From positions 1 through 51,654 of the forward strand of contig SUWC01000014.1 in NCBI GenBank assembly GCA_015061665.1: a stretch of DNA of 51,654 nucleotides, read 5' to 3'. Below, one piece after another: positions 30,890-38,907 of the stretch. The translations under genes were made by a program, and so were the position numbers. The notes under the pieces are model-generated. The model made no database searches, was not told where the DNA came from, and was given only the letters and a program-made list of their open reading frames with translations. This DNA comes from Lentisphaerota bacterium. Its GTDB lineage: Bacteria; Verrucomicrobiota; Kiritimatiellia; RFP12; UBA1067. Each line of letters begins with the position of its first letter. Positions within the stretch are counted from its first letter, which is position 1.

Positions 30890-32089
30890 CTATTTCATAA
30901 TTCTCAGAAATGCACTCTGGGCAGTGCCGTCGCCGGGGGTGACGGCAAAGGTCATCTTGCCGTTCGCGTCCGTGCCGAGGACCTCCACCTCCGGCGTCAG
31001 CTTCGCCGCGCCGTTCCAGTCGCGAAGGTCGCTCGTCGCCTCGAACATCGCCGCGACCTTCGCGGGATCGACGGTAGATGCAGTCCCGCAGTTCGTCTGA
31101 ACAACGGTGACAATCATTCCGATTCCCCAACTGCCAGTTTTCACGGACAACTCGACGATTTCCAATTCCGGAACGACGTTGCCCTCGTCGTCAATCAGAA
31201 CCACAGAGACATCTCGCCCCGCCGACGCAAGCGCCGCCACGACTTTTTCTCTTGATGATTGAGCAACCCGAACTTCCTTCAGGTTAGGCAAAGTCCCAGA
31301 AAATGTGTTCGCCGCCACGCTGTCGAAGTCCCCAAGCAGTGTCAGTCTCTCGACCTTAGAACAGTTCCACGAATACAGTGTGTCGGTGCTTTTTCCGAAC
31401 AAACTGGCGTTGATGCTCTTCTGGCCTTTGTCGTTGAATGTCAGGTTCGTGACATTGTTTGCATAAAAGTAATCGGCAACCTTCATGACCGGTATTGAAA
31501 GCTCGCGCAAATTCATCGGACCGGACATGCGGGAATATTGAATCTTTGTGTCGCCCTTCAGCACAATCGAGACCAGGCTTGTACACGCCTGGAACGCCGT
31601 ACAGGAAATGTTAGTGACTGATTCGGCGCATATGAATGTTCGCATCAATGAATTCGTCGCAAAAGCCTTGTCTTCGATATCGACAACACCCTCCGGAACC
31701 TCTACAGAAGTGATTTGCGTGCAGCCCTGAAACGCCTTGCGTCCGATCTTTGTCACAGGCAGCCCGCCAAGTGTCGACGGGACGACTATGTCGCCTTTTA
31801 CGAAAAAGGGGTAATAGCTTCCATTTTCGCTTATCTTTGCGGACACGGCGTTACACGGGAAAGCGCGTCCCATATAGCTGTTGTATTCCCAGCTGAAAAG
31901 CATCGCCCTGCCGCTGTCGACAATGTATCCGTACCTTACGCCGTCTACATTCTCGTAATTCCGCTCAGGTATCGGGAAATACGGATTTCCTCCGTCCATG
32001 TAATCGAACGTCTCTGCGGTAGCGGCACCGCAGGCGAGGCTTGCTGCGACCAGAAAAACGAATCGCCTGATATCTTGCAATGTTTTCAT
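30890..32089 (-). CDS. Secreted BspA-like leucine-rich repeat protein
   Basis: A 399-residue exported protein (MKTLQDIRRFVFLVAASLAC). LRR_5-type repeats cover about 110-290 (LGGLPVTKIGRKAFQGCTQI, TSVEVPEGVVDIEDKAF, ITNISCTAFQACTSLVSIV-like). The last 50 residues (FEATSDLRDWNGAAKLTPEV to AQSAFLRIMK) form a C-terminal module also seen, out of frame, in the pseudogene at 34.6 kb. Similar 'W...F.V...AQS.F.RI' endings are common in PVC exported proteins. The ATG at 32089 overlaps the stop of the previous gene as ATGA. BspA-like proteins are usually surface proteins that bind host or matrix partners. It is a candidate cargo of the secretion operon (inference). Confidence 0.85.
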   Translation of the reverse strand: MKTLQDIRRFVFLVAASLACGAATAETFDYMDGGNPYFPIPERNYENVDGVRYGYIVDSGRAMLFSWEYNSYMGRAFPCNAVSAKISENGSYYPFFVKGDIVVPSTLGGLPVTKIGRKAFQGCTQITSVEVPEGVVDIEDKAFATNSLMRTFICAESVTNISCTAFQACTSLVSIVLKGDTKIQYSRMSGPMNLRELSIPVMKVADYFYANNVTNLTFNDKGQKSINASLFGKSTDTLYSWNCSKVERLTLLGDFDSVAANTFSGTLPNLKEVRVAQSSREKVVAALASAGRDVSVVLIDDEGNVVPELEIVELSVKTGSWGIGMIVTVVQTNCGTASTVDPAKVAAMFEATSDLRDWNGAAKLTPEVEVLGTDANGKMTFAVTPGDGTAQSAFLRIMK

Positions 32090-33204
32090 TTTACAAGTTT
32101 GATGCGGTAGAAGCGCATGGGGCGGTTTGTGTTGACGTCGATCACGGACATGGTTCCGTAGGGGTACGAATTGTACTCGTACATCGTGTGCGGCACGAGA
32201 TTGCTCCACGCCGGCGGCGCAAGACGATCCGTGAACTGCGGCATGTAGCCCTGGTAGTAGCGCGTGTCCCATTCAATGCGATACATTCCGTTCGGGGTGT
32301 GCTGCAGCCCCAGCACCGGCAACTTGTCATTCACGGCCGGGTTGAAGCCCACCATCACCTCGTCGCCATCTATCATGCCGTCATGATCGGTATCGTCTTC
32401 GAAAGGATCCGTCCCCCACTGGCTTTCTCCGGCATTGTCAAGTCCGTCGTTGTCCTGATCGTCCGCGGCAGAATTGCCAAGTTTGCCGAAATACTGCCAT
32501 TCCCAGGCATCGGCAAGGCCATTCCCGTCCATATCCGCAGACTCGTCGCTCTCCAGGCAGATTTCCACATCCGCAAGGACTGGAGCGGACGCGCCGTCCG
32601 AAACATAGCTGCCTGCCGGCTCCCAGTCCTCCCGCGCGCCGTTCGCGTTGACGTCCGCCCAGGCGTCGATGCGGAACGCCGCGCCGGACGCGACGGCGTT
32701 GGTGAAGGTGAACGCGGCCGGACAGCCCGCCGCCGCGAACGCGCGGCAGACCCGGGACGTCGCCGCATTGCCGGAGATGAAGTCGAACGCATTCGAGGCG
32801 GAAAGGATCGCGAACACCTTGCCGACCAAGGGCGTTCCGCTGACGACCGTCCCCGAAACGGTGACGGGGAAGCTGTTGGTCGCAAGTGGATCCGAGCCCG
32901 CCGCGACCTCAAGCCCGTCGCCGAAGCCGTCGCCGTCCCAGTCGGCGCGTACCGCGCTCGTGTTAAGAAGTATCTCCTCGTCACCGTCCGAAAGGCCGTC
33001 GCCGTCCGTGTCCGAAACGGCGGGGTCGGAGCCGATCGCCGCCTCGGACGCGTCCGCCAAGCCGTCGGAATCGGAATCGACCGCCTCGACGATCCTCGCC
33101 TTCGCATAGACGACGTGCAGGGCGGACGCGGTGTCCGCTTGCGTGGACATCGCAATCGCCTCGACGGCAAGCATTATGGCGAAGATGTTTCTCAAGAATC
33201 TCAT
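32086..33204 (-). CDS. Secreted protein with thrombospondin type 3-like calcium repeats
   Basis: A 372-residue exported protein (MRFLRNIFAIMLAVEAIAMS). Residues 27-40 read SALHVVYAKARIVE, a motif also found at 27-40 of the protein encoded at 33802-34578. Two clusters of acidic repeats follow: DSDSDGLADASEAAIGSDP and DTDGDGLSDGDEEILLNTS at about 43-105, then DNDGLDNAGESQWGTDPFED and DTDHDGMIDGDEVMVGFNP at about 245-285. These are typical calcium-binding thrombospondin type 3/EF-like repeats. Between them lies a beta domain with an EDWEP segment. The end MRFYRIKLVK is the usual PVC C-terminal finish. Its stop overlaps the LRR gene start. Function is unknown. It is a likely surface or extracellular structural protein. 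Confidence 0.85.
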   Translation of the reverse strand: MRFLRNIFAIMLAVEAIAMSTQADTASALHVVYAKARIVEAVDSDSDGLADASEAAIGSDPAVSDTDGDGLSDGDEEILLNTSAVRADWDGDGFGDGLEVAAGSDPLATNSFPVTVSGTVVSGTPLVGKVFAILSASNAFDFISGNAATSRVCRAFAAAGCPAAFTFTNAVASGAAFRIDAWADVNANGAREDWEPAGSYVSDGASAPVLADVEICLESDESADMDGNGLADAWEWQYFGKLGNSAADDQDNDGLDNAGESQWGTDPFEDDTDHDGMIDGDEVMVGFNPAVNDKLPVLGLQHTPNGMYRIEWDTRYYQGYMPQFTDRLAPPAWSNLVPHTMYEYNSYPYGTMSVIDVNTNRPMRFYRIKLVK

Positions 33205-33233
33205 CGTTTGTCTTCTGTCTTTTGCCTTATGTC

Positions 33234-33821
33234 CTACTGCATTGCCGGAATCTTTCCGGTCCTCGCCGGACGTGGCGTGACGCGCTCGAGCCCGCGCACC
33301 TCTCCCTTCGCGACGTTGAGCCGGATGCGCGAGTAGAGTCCCACCGACCCCATGCCGCCCACGAGCGCCTGCGCGTGGAGCCAGAACTCGAGGTGCCTGC
33401 CGCGCAGCGACTCGTCGTTGGGCAGCGTGATGACGACCATCGTCTCGCTCTCGCTGTGCGGCGGAATCTTGAACGTGCGCGGCTCGACCGCGATCCAGCT
33501 GAGGTTCGTGACGGGCGAATAGACCGGCTGGCCGGGGAGACGCTGGCAGTACGTCGGCACCATGGGCGAGACGACCGCGTTGAGCGTCGCGGACGAGTCG
33601 TTCCGAAGCGCGTAGTAGCCGCCGTTCGGAAGGCGCAGCCCCACCGGCACGCCCAGCGGCACGTCCTCCAGCGTGACGCTGGAGACCGTCGCCGCCATCG
33701 TGGGCTTATCGCGCGGCTTCTGCTCGTCGGTTTCGGTCACGCATCCGGCGAGCACCACGCAAAACGTTGCAAAGAAGGTCAGACCTGCTTTGCAATGTTT
33801 GTCATTCGACTGCACGGCCAT
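33234..33821 (-). CDS. Lipoprotein, function unknown
   Basis: A 195-residue lipoprotein with lipobox LAGC preceded by KAGLTFFATFCVV. The mature part starts CVTETDEQKPRDKP and looks all-beta (YYALRNDSSATLNAVVSP, TFKIPPHSESETMVVITLP), somewhat like surface Ig-type domains. No family is recognised. The start at 33821 overlaps the upstream gene by 20 bp. Other starts inside the signal sequence are possible. Most of the signal peptide is encoded by the second copy of the 40-bp palindrome (33761-33800), so the element and the lipoprotein signal coincide. The gene sits between two exported proteins that share an N-terminal motif. Confidence 0.7.
   Translation of the reverse strand: MAVQSNDKHCKAGLTFFATFCVVLAGCVTETDEQKPRDKPTMAATVSSVTLEDVPLGVPVGLRLPNGGYYALRNDSSATLNAVVSPMVPTYCQRLPGQPVYSPVTNLSWIAVEPRTFKIPPHSESETMVVITLPNDESLRGRHLEFWLHAQALVGGMGSVGLYSRIRLNVAKGEVRGLERVTPRPARTGKIPAMQ
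33761..33800. repeat. 40-bp palindromic element, copy 2
   Basis: It is 36/40 identical to 1570-1609 and palindromic around AGGTCAGACCT. It begins 1 bp after the stop of the gene ending at 33802 and encodes much of the lipoprotein signal peptide (KHCKAGLTFFA region). Confidence 0.8.
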
Positions 33822-34578
33822 GCTCCCACAGCGGGAACGCCGACGCTTCCACGCAGAAGGTGAAGAGGAGGTTCGCTCCATTTGTCCGGCCGCGCGGCGC
33901 CCAGAACTTGAGGTCGAACGTCAAGTAGTCACCTGCATCAACATAGCCCATGTAACCGGCGACTTCGCGTCCTTGCACATTCTCCTGCGCCTCGGTTGAC
34001 CAACCGCTGCCAGTAGTATACCTATGGTCGAGCGAGTGCCACGTCGGCACCTTAGCCATGGTATCTGTCGTGAATGCAAGGTGGTAAGAGTATTCATAAT
34101 TCCACCTGCGCAGTTCGTTCGGCGAAATGGCAGGAAAGTAGAGCATGTTAAATTCCGCGCCCCCAACAAACGTTTCTTTTACTACATTATCCCAGGCGTT
34201 TGTACCGCTGCTGGATTCATTAGTATCTGTAAATTTCGCGTACCAATCTCCCGTCGTCACATAAAAATACGCGCCGACGTTGCCTTCGTTGTGCGCCGTA
34301 AAGCGTCCAGGCCCGCCTTCGCCATGCCAAGAATCCGCAACGCCTCCGGCAGGGACGTTGCCAACGTTCCAGTAGGTCAGAGGATTGCCCTTGTTGTCAT
34401 AATATCCTTCCGTTGGCGGAAGCGTGACGGACACGATCTGTGATCCATTTTCGCCACCCTCTGTAATCATCGCCTTGCAATAGACGACCTGCAAGGCGGA
34501 CTCGACGCCATACGCCACACTGGCCCCCGCGAAAATCGCGGCGGCAAGCACGGCTCGTTTGATCTGCATCGCTTTCAT
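33802..34578 (-). CDS. Secreted protein of unknown function sharing the SALxVVY motif
   Basis: A 258-residue exported protein (MKAMQIKRAVLAAAIFAGAS, then VAYG). Residues 27-40 are SALQVVYCKAMITE, matching SALHVVYAKARIVE at the same positions in the protein encoded at 32086-33204. The rest is rich in aromatic, Gly and Asn residues (WHGEGGPGRFTAHNEGNVGA, YFYVTTGDWYAKFTD) and looks like a beta-sandwich. No family is recognised. The start has AAAGGAAAC upstream. It follows the broken LRR gene by 21 bp, in the stretch downstream of GspE. Its position and motif make it a candidate secretion substrate (inference). Confidence 0.8.
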   Translation of the reverse strand: MKAMQIKRAVLAAAIFAGASVAYGVESALQVVYCKAMITEGGENGSQIVSVTLPPTEGYYDNKGNPLTYWNVGNVPAGGVADSWHGEGGPGRFTAHNEGNVGAYFYVTTGDWYAKFTDTNESSSGTNAWDNVVKETFVGGAEFNMLYFPAISPNELRRWNYEYSYHLAFTTDTMAKVPTWHSLDHRYTTGSGWSTEAQENVQGREVAGYMGYVDAGDYLTFDLKFWAPRGRTNGANLLFTFCVEASAFPLWEHGRAVE

Positions 34579-34599
34579 GTGTTTTGTTTCCTTTCTTGG

Positions 34600-35030
34600 T
34601 TATCTATGAATTCGCATGAATGCACTCTGGGCAGTTCCGTCGCCGGGGGTGACGGCGAAGGTCATCTTGCCGGGATAATAACGCCGGTAAGGCCTTTACA
34701 AAGCGCAAAAGCGCCTTTGCCGATGCCCTTCACGCCGTCCGGAATCGTCACTTCCGCAAGTCCGCCGCAGGCGGCGAAAGCCAGGTCTCCTATGTCCGTC
34801 ACGGGAACGGGACTGTCCCCGAGTTTCGAGGGAACGGTGATCGCTCCTGACGTGGACGTGGGTATCGCGGCCTTGTACGACGGGTCGAATACCGCAGCGC
34901 TTCCTGCATTCAGGACGTACGACCACTCGATTCCGTCGACAACCTGGGTATAGGCGCACGCCCTGATTGCCGGCAACGCCGCAGCGGCAGCTGCGGCCAG
35001 TTGAAGCACTGCCCATTTCACGCGGTTCAT
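34600..35030 (-). pseudogene. Broken BspA-like LRR gene with out-of-frame C-terminal module
   Basis: The gene starts at 35030 in an ATGA overlap with the gspE stop. It encodes a signal peptide (MNRVKWAVLQLAAAAAAALP) and about two LRR_5 repeats (AFAACGGLAEVTIPDGVKGI), then stops at 34662. Immediately across that stop, in another frame, the DNA encodes GKMTFAVTPGDGTAQSAF then MRIHR and a stop at 34600. This is almost the C-terminal end of the intact LRR protein at 30890-32089. The simplest reading is an internal deletion that joined the LRR part to the C-terminal module out of frame. The 122-residue product could still be exported. Confidence 0.8.
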
Positions 35031-36862
35031 GTGTTTTTCACCTCCTCGTCGTCGGATATCGAAGTTAGCGAGATGGATTCCATTTCGGCGATCGACGTGA
35101 GTCCGGAGCAGATCATTTCGACGCCGTTCTGCATCATCGGCCTGTAGCCGTGCGCCATGGCGACTTCGACAAGCTGGCGGGAGCTCATTCCCTTTTCGAT
35201 GGCCTTTACGAGCATCGGACTTGACGGCGCCATTTCCATTACTGCGATTCGCCCGTCGAACCCCGACCAATTGCAGTACGCACATCTCGAAGGCTCGTAT
35301 ACCGTCGACATCTCAACGAGGAAACGATCTCTGTATTCAGTAAAGCGGCTGGCATTCACTTTCCGCTCCAGGTCTTCGCCTGTGAGCTGGTTTGTCTTCC
35401 CGCACCGGCTACAGAGCCGGCGAACTAAACGCTGGGCCTGCGTCATGCGCAGGGTCGACCCTATGAGGAACGGCGAAATGCCAAGGTCCTTTAGGCGGTC
35501 GATCGCGCCAAGGGCGTCATTTGTGTGCAGCGTGGCTAGGATCAAGTGTCCAGTAAGCGCAGCCTGGACGGCTATCTGCGCCGTCTCAGGGTCGCGGATT
35601 TCGCCGACCAGAATGATGTCGGGGTCCTGGCGCAGGAGTGCTCGGAGCATCTTAGCGAAAGTCACGCCTGCGGCGTCGTTCGTCTGCGTCTGGTTCGCAC
35701 CCGGAATCGTGTATTCGATAGGGTCTTCGATTGTCGCTATGTTCTTCTTGTCACCGAAAACGTCGTCGGAAAGAAGGTGCATCAGCGCGACGTTGAGTGT
35801 AGAAGTTTTACCTGATCCGGTCGGGCCAGTAACAAGGACTATTCCATCGCGGGTTCCCAGCGCTTCCTCGAACTGGCGCCGAAGTTTGGCGTCCCAGATC
35901 GTTCCTGCGAGGCCTGCCTTGGCGAGCTTTTTCAGCCGTCCTGGATCAAGAAGTCGCATGACCATCTTCTGTCCAAACGCGACAGGAATCGTCGAGATAC
36001 GGACGTCTACAAGCCTCTCTACGCCGCTGTCGGTGTAGGATATGCGGACGCTGCCGTCCAACGGTTTGCGGCGCTCTGATATGTCCATACGGCTCTGCGC
36101 CTTAACCCACGTCACAATCTGGACGAGATCGGCTATCGGGACGCGCCGCTGCAGAATCTCGAGGATGCCGTTAACGCGCAGGCGGATTCGGCCCACGCCG
36201 TTGTCCATCGGCTCAATGTGAATATCTGAGGCTCCTCGGTTCAGCGCCTCGCGGAACCAGGCCCTGGCCTGCATGATGACGCCGGTCTCGCCTGGCTGGA
36301 CATCCACGGAAAGCGGCTTAGCGACTTCCGCTTCATCGATGCCTTCGCCCCTAATCTCAATGCGGTAGTAAATGAAGTCGATGACTCGGTTCACGACGGA
36401 GGAATCGACGCGAACCAGCCGCACGGAGACGGGGCGCAATATCTTGTCGGCCAAAACGGCGACGAGATTGCGGTATACGTCGCTTGGCATGTACGGCGTG
36501 GCCGCAAGGGATGCATTGCGCTCGTTTATGAGTACGTACAGCGTTTCGGCACCGGAATCGTCTCCGTCGGACGCAACGCCTAGCGGTATAAATCCACAAC
36601 GCGTCATCACAGAAACGGACTCGTTGTCGGTTTTGTTGAAGTCCGTCATGAAGCCGTAGTCGACGACGGCCTTAAGAAGTTCGTCGCCGTTCGCCCCGGG
36701 CGCGACAGACGGATTCCCTTGCCGCTCCTTCTTAAGATCGACATGGTTGAACATCTCGGCGTTTATCGCACCGTTCATGACCTTGATCTTTGTAATTCGG
36801 AAAACACCGGATTTAGCGGCGGTTTCACGGGGCACCCCCCATCCTCCTGTCCATGCGCACAT
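35027..36862 (-). CDS. gspE: GspE/PilB-type secretion ATPase
   Basis: A 611-residue cytoplasmic motor ATPase. The N-terminal domain (about 1-230) resembles the GspE/PilB N-terminal region that docks to the inner-membrane platform. The catalytic domain has Walker A VTGPTGSGKTS with K352, Walker B DIILVGEIRD, the His box LATLHTNDALGAIDRL, and a tetracysteine zinc motif (LCSRCGKTN and CAYCNWSG) typical of the GspE/PilB class and absent from PilT. The start at 36862 overlaps the previous stop as TGATG and has AAAGGAGG upstream, a strong site. It would power pseudopilus assembly. It is the last machine gene before the exported proteins. Confidence 0.92.
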   Translation of the reverse strand: MCAWTGGWGVPRETAAKSGVFRITKIKVMNGAINAEMFNHVDLKKERQGNPSVAPGANGDELLKAVVDYGFMTDFNKTDNESVSVMTRCGFIPLGVASDGDDSGAETLYVLINERNASLAATPYMPSDVYRNLVAVLADKILRPVSVRLVRVDSSVVNRVIDFIYYRIEIRGEGIDEAEVAKPLSVDVQPGETGVIMQARAWFREALNRGASDIHIEPMDNGVGRIRLRVNGILEILQRRVPIADLVQIVTWVKAQSRMDISERRKPLDGSVRISYTDSGVERLVDVRISTIPVAFGQKMVMRLLDPGRLKKLAKAGLAGTIWDAKLRRQFEEALGTRDGIVLVTGPTGSGKTSTLNVALMHLLSDDVFGDKKNIATIEDPIEYTIPGANQTQTNDAAGVTFAKMLRALLRQDPDIILVGEIRDPETAQIAVQAALTGHLILATLHTNDALGAIDRLKDLGISPFLIGSTLRMTQAQRLVRRLCSRCGKTNQLTGEDLERKVNASRFTEYRDRFLVEMSTVYEPSRCAYCNWSGFDGRIAVMEMAPSSPMLVKAIEKGMSSRQLVEVAMAHGYRPMMQNGVEMICSGLTSIAEMESISLTSISDDEEVKNT

Positions 36863-37629
36863 CAGCGGCCTCCTTTCTCGCCAATGACAATACAGAGAAT
36901 CGTCGCTACCACATGGCGTTTCTCGTCGAGCATCTTGAACAACACGCCATCCGGTGGCAGAAACGAATCGAGCATCAGCCAAACACCGGTCGAAAACAAG
37001 AAAGCGTCACGCGGGACATACCTTCGTGATCCCCGCAGAAGGCTTTCGCCGTCTATGCGAGTGAACGCAGGAAACCTGACGAATCCCATCGGGCTGTCCT
37101 CCTCGGCGTTATCGACGACCCTGAACCACGCAGCCCGCTCGCCTACAAAGAGCAGTTCGTATCCGCAAAGCTCATCCGAAGGCGCAATAACAAACCCTTC
37201 TTCAAGGGGGCGCTCAAGGCACGACAGGAACACATACCCCTTCTTGCCCGTCGCAGGATCAGCCGGCGTACACGAAGAGACTGGAACCGCCCAGATCTTG
37301 CGCACCAACTTCTCTTCCTCCACGAACGCAATCTCGGCAACAACGCGCGGCGGCTGCGAGATCAAGATATCAGGACGTCCATCTGCCCACCGCGCGAATT
37401 CCTCCAACACCAGTCTGTATTTCTCCCAGTCGACGGCCTTTACGGACGGACTGCTGGCGTTGCCAGCGGGTGATGGCGAAAACCAGCCTGCAACCGTTTT
37501 CCTTGCCGGAAAGCTATACAACATCGTTGCCTCGCCGATCTGCTCTACTGCGAACGGAACGAGCAGCACAACGAGCGCGAGCATTGCGGCGACGAACGCG
37601 CCATTCTTCGTAATGTCCTTGAACTGCAT
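36862..37629 (-). CDS. GspC/PilP-like inner-membrane protein, short paralog
   Basis: A 255-residue protein with one N-terminal TM helix (VAAMLALVVLLVPFAVEQIG) followed by EATMLYSFPARK. This N-terminus is nearly the same as that of the 38908-39936 protein on the other side of gspF. The periplasmic part keeps WAVPVSSC, GFVIAPSDELCGYELLFVGE, AAWFRVVD, FTRID and the end LCIVIGEK, but it lacks about 90 residues of the long paralog. The beta-rich segment (PLEEGFVIAP...GYELLFVGERAAWF) is reminiscent of GspC homology region/PilP domains that connect the platform to the secretin, by position and pattern only. ATG at 37629 lies 2 bp after the gspF stop. A TTG at 37635 is an alternative start. Confidence 0.75.
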   Translation of the reverse strand: MQFKDITKNGAFVAAMLALVVLLVPFAVEQIGEATMLYSFPARKTVAGWFSPSPAGNASSPSVKAVDWEKYRLVLEEFARWADGRPDILISQPPRVVAEIAFVEEEKLVRKIWAVPVSSCTPADPATGKKGYVFLSCLERPLEEGFVIAPSDELCGYELLFVGERAAWFRVVDNAEEDSPMGFVRFPAFTRIDGESLLRGSRRYVPRDAFLFSTGVWLMLDSFLPPDGVLFKMLDEKRHVVATILCIVIGEKGGR

Positions 37630-37631
37630 TC

Positions 37632-38906
37632 TCAACTTGCTGCGGATTTCGACAATATGATGAGCGTCTTGTACACGCCGATGATCACAGGTCCGATCAT
37701 CGCGCCCAAGAGTATGATCATGACAGGGGTCAGCATGTCCATCGTACGCCGCAAGAGAGCCTTCGCCTGCTCTTCGTAGAAATCGACGATCGGACGAGTC
37801 ATCTCGGCCAGTTTCCCCGACTCCTCTCCTGCCCTGATCATCTGACGCACGAGACCAGGATAGACATCCGCCTCCTGAGGACTGCTTATCGCCGCTGAAA
37901 GGCTTACGCCCTTTGTCACGATCTGATCGTGTATGCGCCCCAGGCTATCTTCAATAAGCGCGTCATCAACCGTACCCTGGATAAGGAGCAGTGAATCGGA
38001 AATCTGTATGCCCGTCTCGTGGTTGGCGGAAAGCATGTCGAGGAACCTGACGAGCGCGAACTGGTAGAGAAGAGGCCCAATCATCCAGACTCGACGCTGG
38101 AGTCTGGTAAGCGCTATGCGCGTGGCATGGTATTTCATTCCTATGCGCCACATGAAAACCATACCTGCAGCGGCAAGCGGCGGGTACACCAGGCAGGCAG
38201 GGTGCTCGTATATGTAGAACAGCAGCCTGATCGCCGCAGGAAGCTGACTGTAAACCTTGGCGATGTCTTTCGCTCCGACGATTTCCCTGAGAAGCGGCGG
38301 TATCTTCATCGAAATGACCGCGCCTACCGCAAAGAACACTATCATCGCGATTGCAGGATACGTCATGGCGGAAATCGTCTCGCGCTTTGTTTCGACCGCG
38401 CGCTTGAATGTCGTTATCAGCCTGGCGAGCGAATCGCCAAGTCGTCCGTTCGCCTCGCCAATGCGCACCGTCTCGCGCATAAGGCGAGGGAACGCCTTGA
38501 CGCATCGCGGATCGCTCATGGCCGTCGAAAGGTCGTCCCCCGTCCTAAGCAGCTCCTGCACAACGACAAGTCGCTTCCTAAACCACGGATTCCCCTCCTC
38601 TTCAATGCACATCTCGACAATCTGGAGCATCTGGACGCCCGCCATGTAAAGCGCACGCATGACTTCGCAGAACATGCAAAGCTCGGCAGTCGACACGCCA
38701 AGTCGTATCCTGAGCTGCAGTTTGCCCGTGAGCATCCTGTTGAGCCTTGCCATCACGCCGCCGTTTTCGGCGCTCCGTATGAGAAGCACCTCCCAGCCCT
38801 TCCCTTCACACTCGGCCCTAAGGTAGGATTCGCCGAAGCTCTCCATAATGGTCTGCTTCGGCTTTGGATTGCCCGCTTCGCGATATATTACGCCGTATTT
38901 TGCCAT
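37632..38906 (-). CDS. gspF: GspF/PilC-type inner-membrane platform protein
   Basis: A 424-residue protein with the two repeated GspF domains. The first covers about 70-190 (LCMFCEVMRALYMAGVQMLQ, FPRLMRETVRIGEANGRLGD), followed by TM helix AIAMIVFFAVGAVISM. The second covers about 270-390 (LVRFLDMLSANHETGIQISD, PGLVRQMIRAGEESGKLAEM), followed by a final TM helix (MIILLGAMIGPVIIGVYKT). It forms the cytoplasmic-membrane platform on which the ATPases turn. It sits between two paralogous GspC/PilP-like genes with only 1-2 bp gaps, so the three are made together. Confidence 0.93.
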   Translation of the reverse strand: MAKYGVIYREAGNPKPKQTIMESFGESYLRAECEGKGWEVLLIRSAENGGVMARLNRMLTGKLQLRIRLGVSTAELCMFCEVMRALYMAGVQMLQIVEMCIEEEGNPWFRKRLVVVQELLRTGDDLSTAMSDPRCVKAFPRLMRETVRIGEANGRLGDSLARLITTFKRAVETKRETISAMTYPAIAMIVFFAVGAVISMKIPPLLREIVGAKDIAKVYSQLPAAIRLLFYIYEHPACLVYPPLAAAGMVFMWRIGMKYHATRIALTRLQRRVWMIGPLLYQFALVRFLDMLSANHETGIQISDSLLLIQGTVDDALIEDSLGRIHDQIVTKGVSLSAAISSPQEADVYPGLVRQMIRAGEESGKLAEMTRPIVDFYEEQAKALLRRTMDMLTPVMIILLGAMIGPVIIGVYKTLIILSKSAAS

Positions 38907-38907
38907 T

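Noticed and set aside
30855-31130. Extended N-terminus for paralog 3
   Set aside because: The extra codons overlap the LRR gene in another frame and look unrelated. AGGAG and a good ATG at 30854 mark the start.
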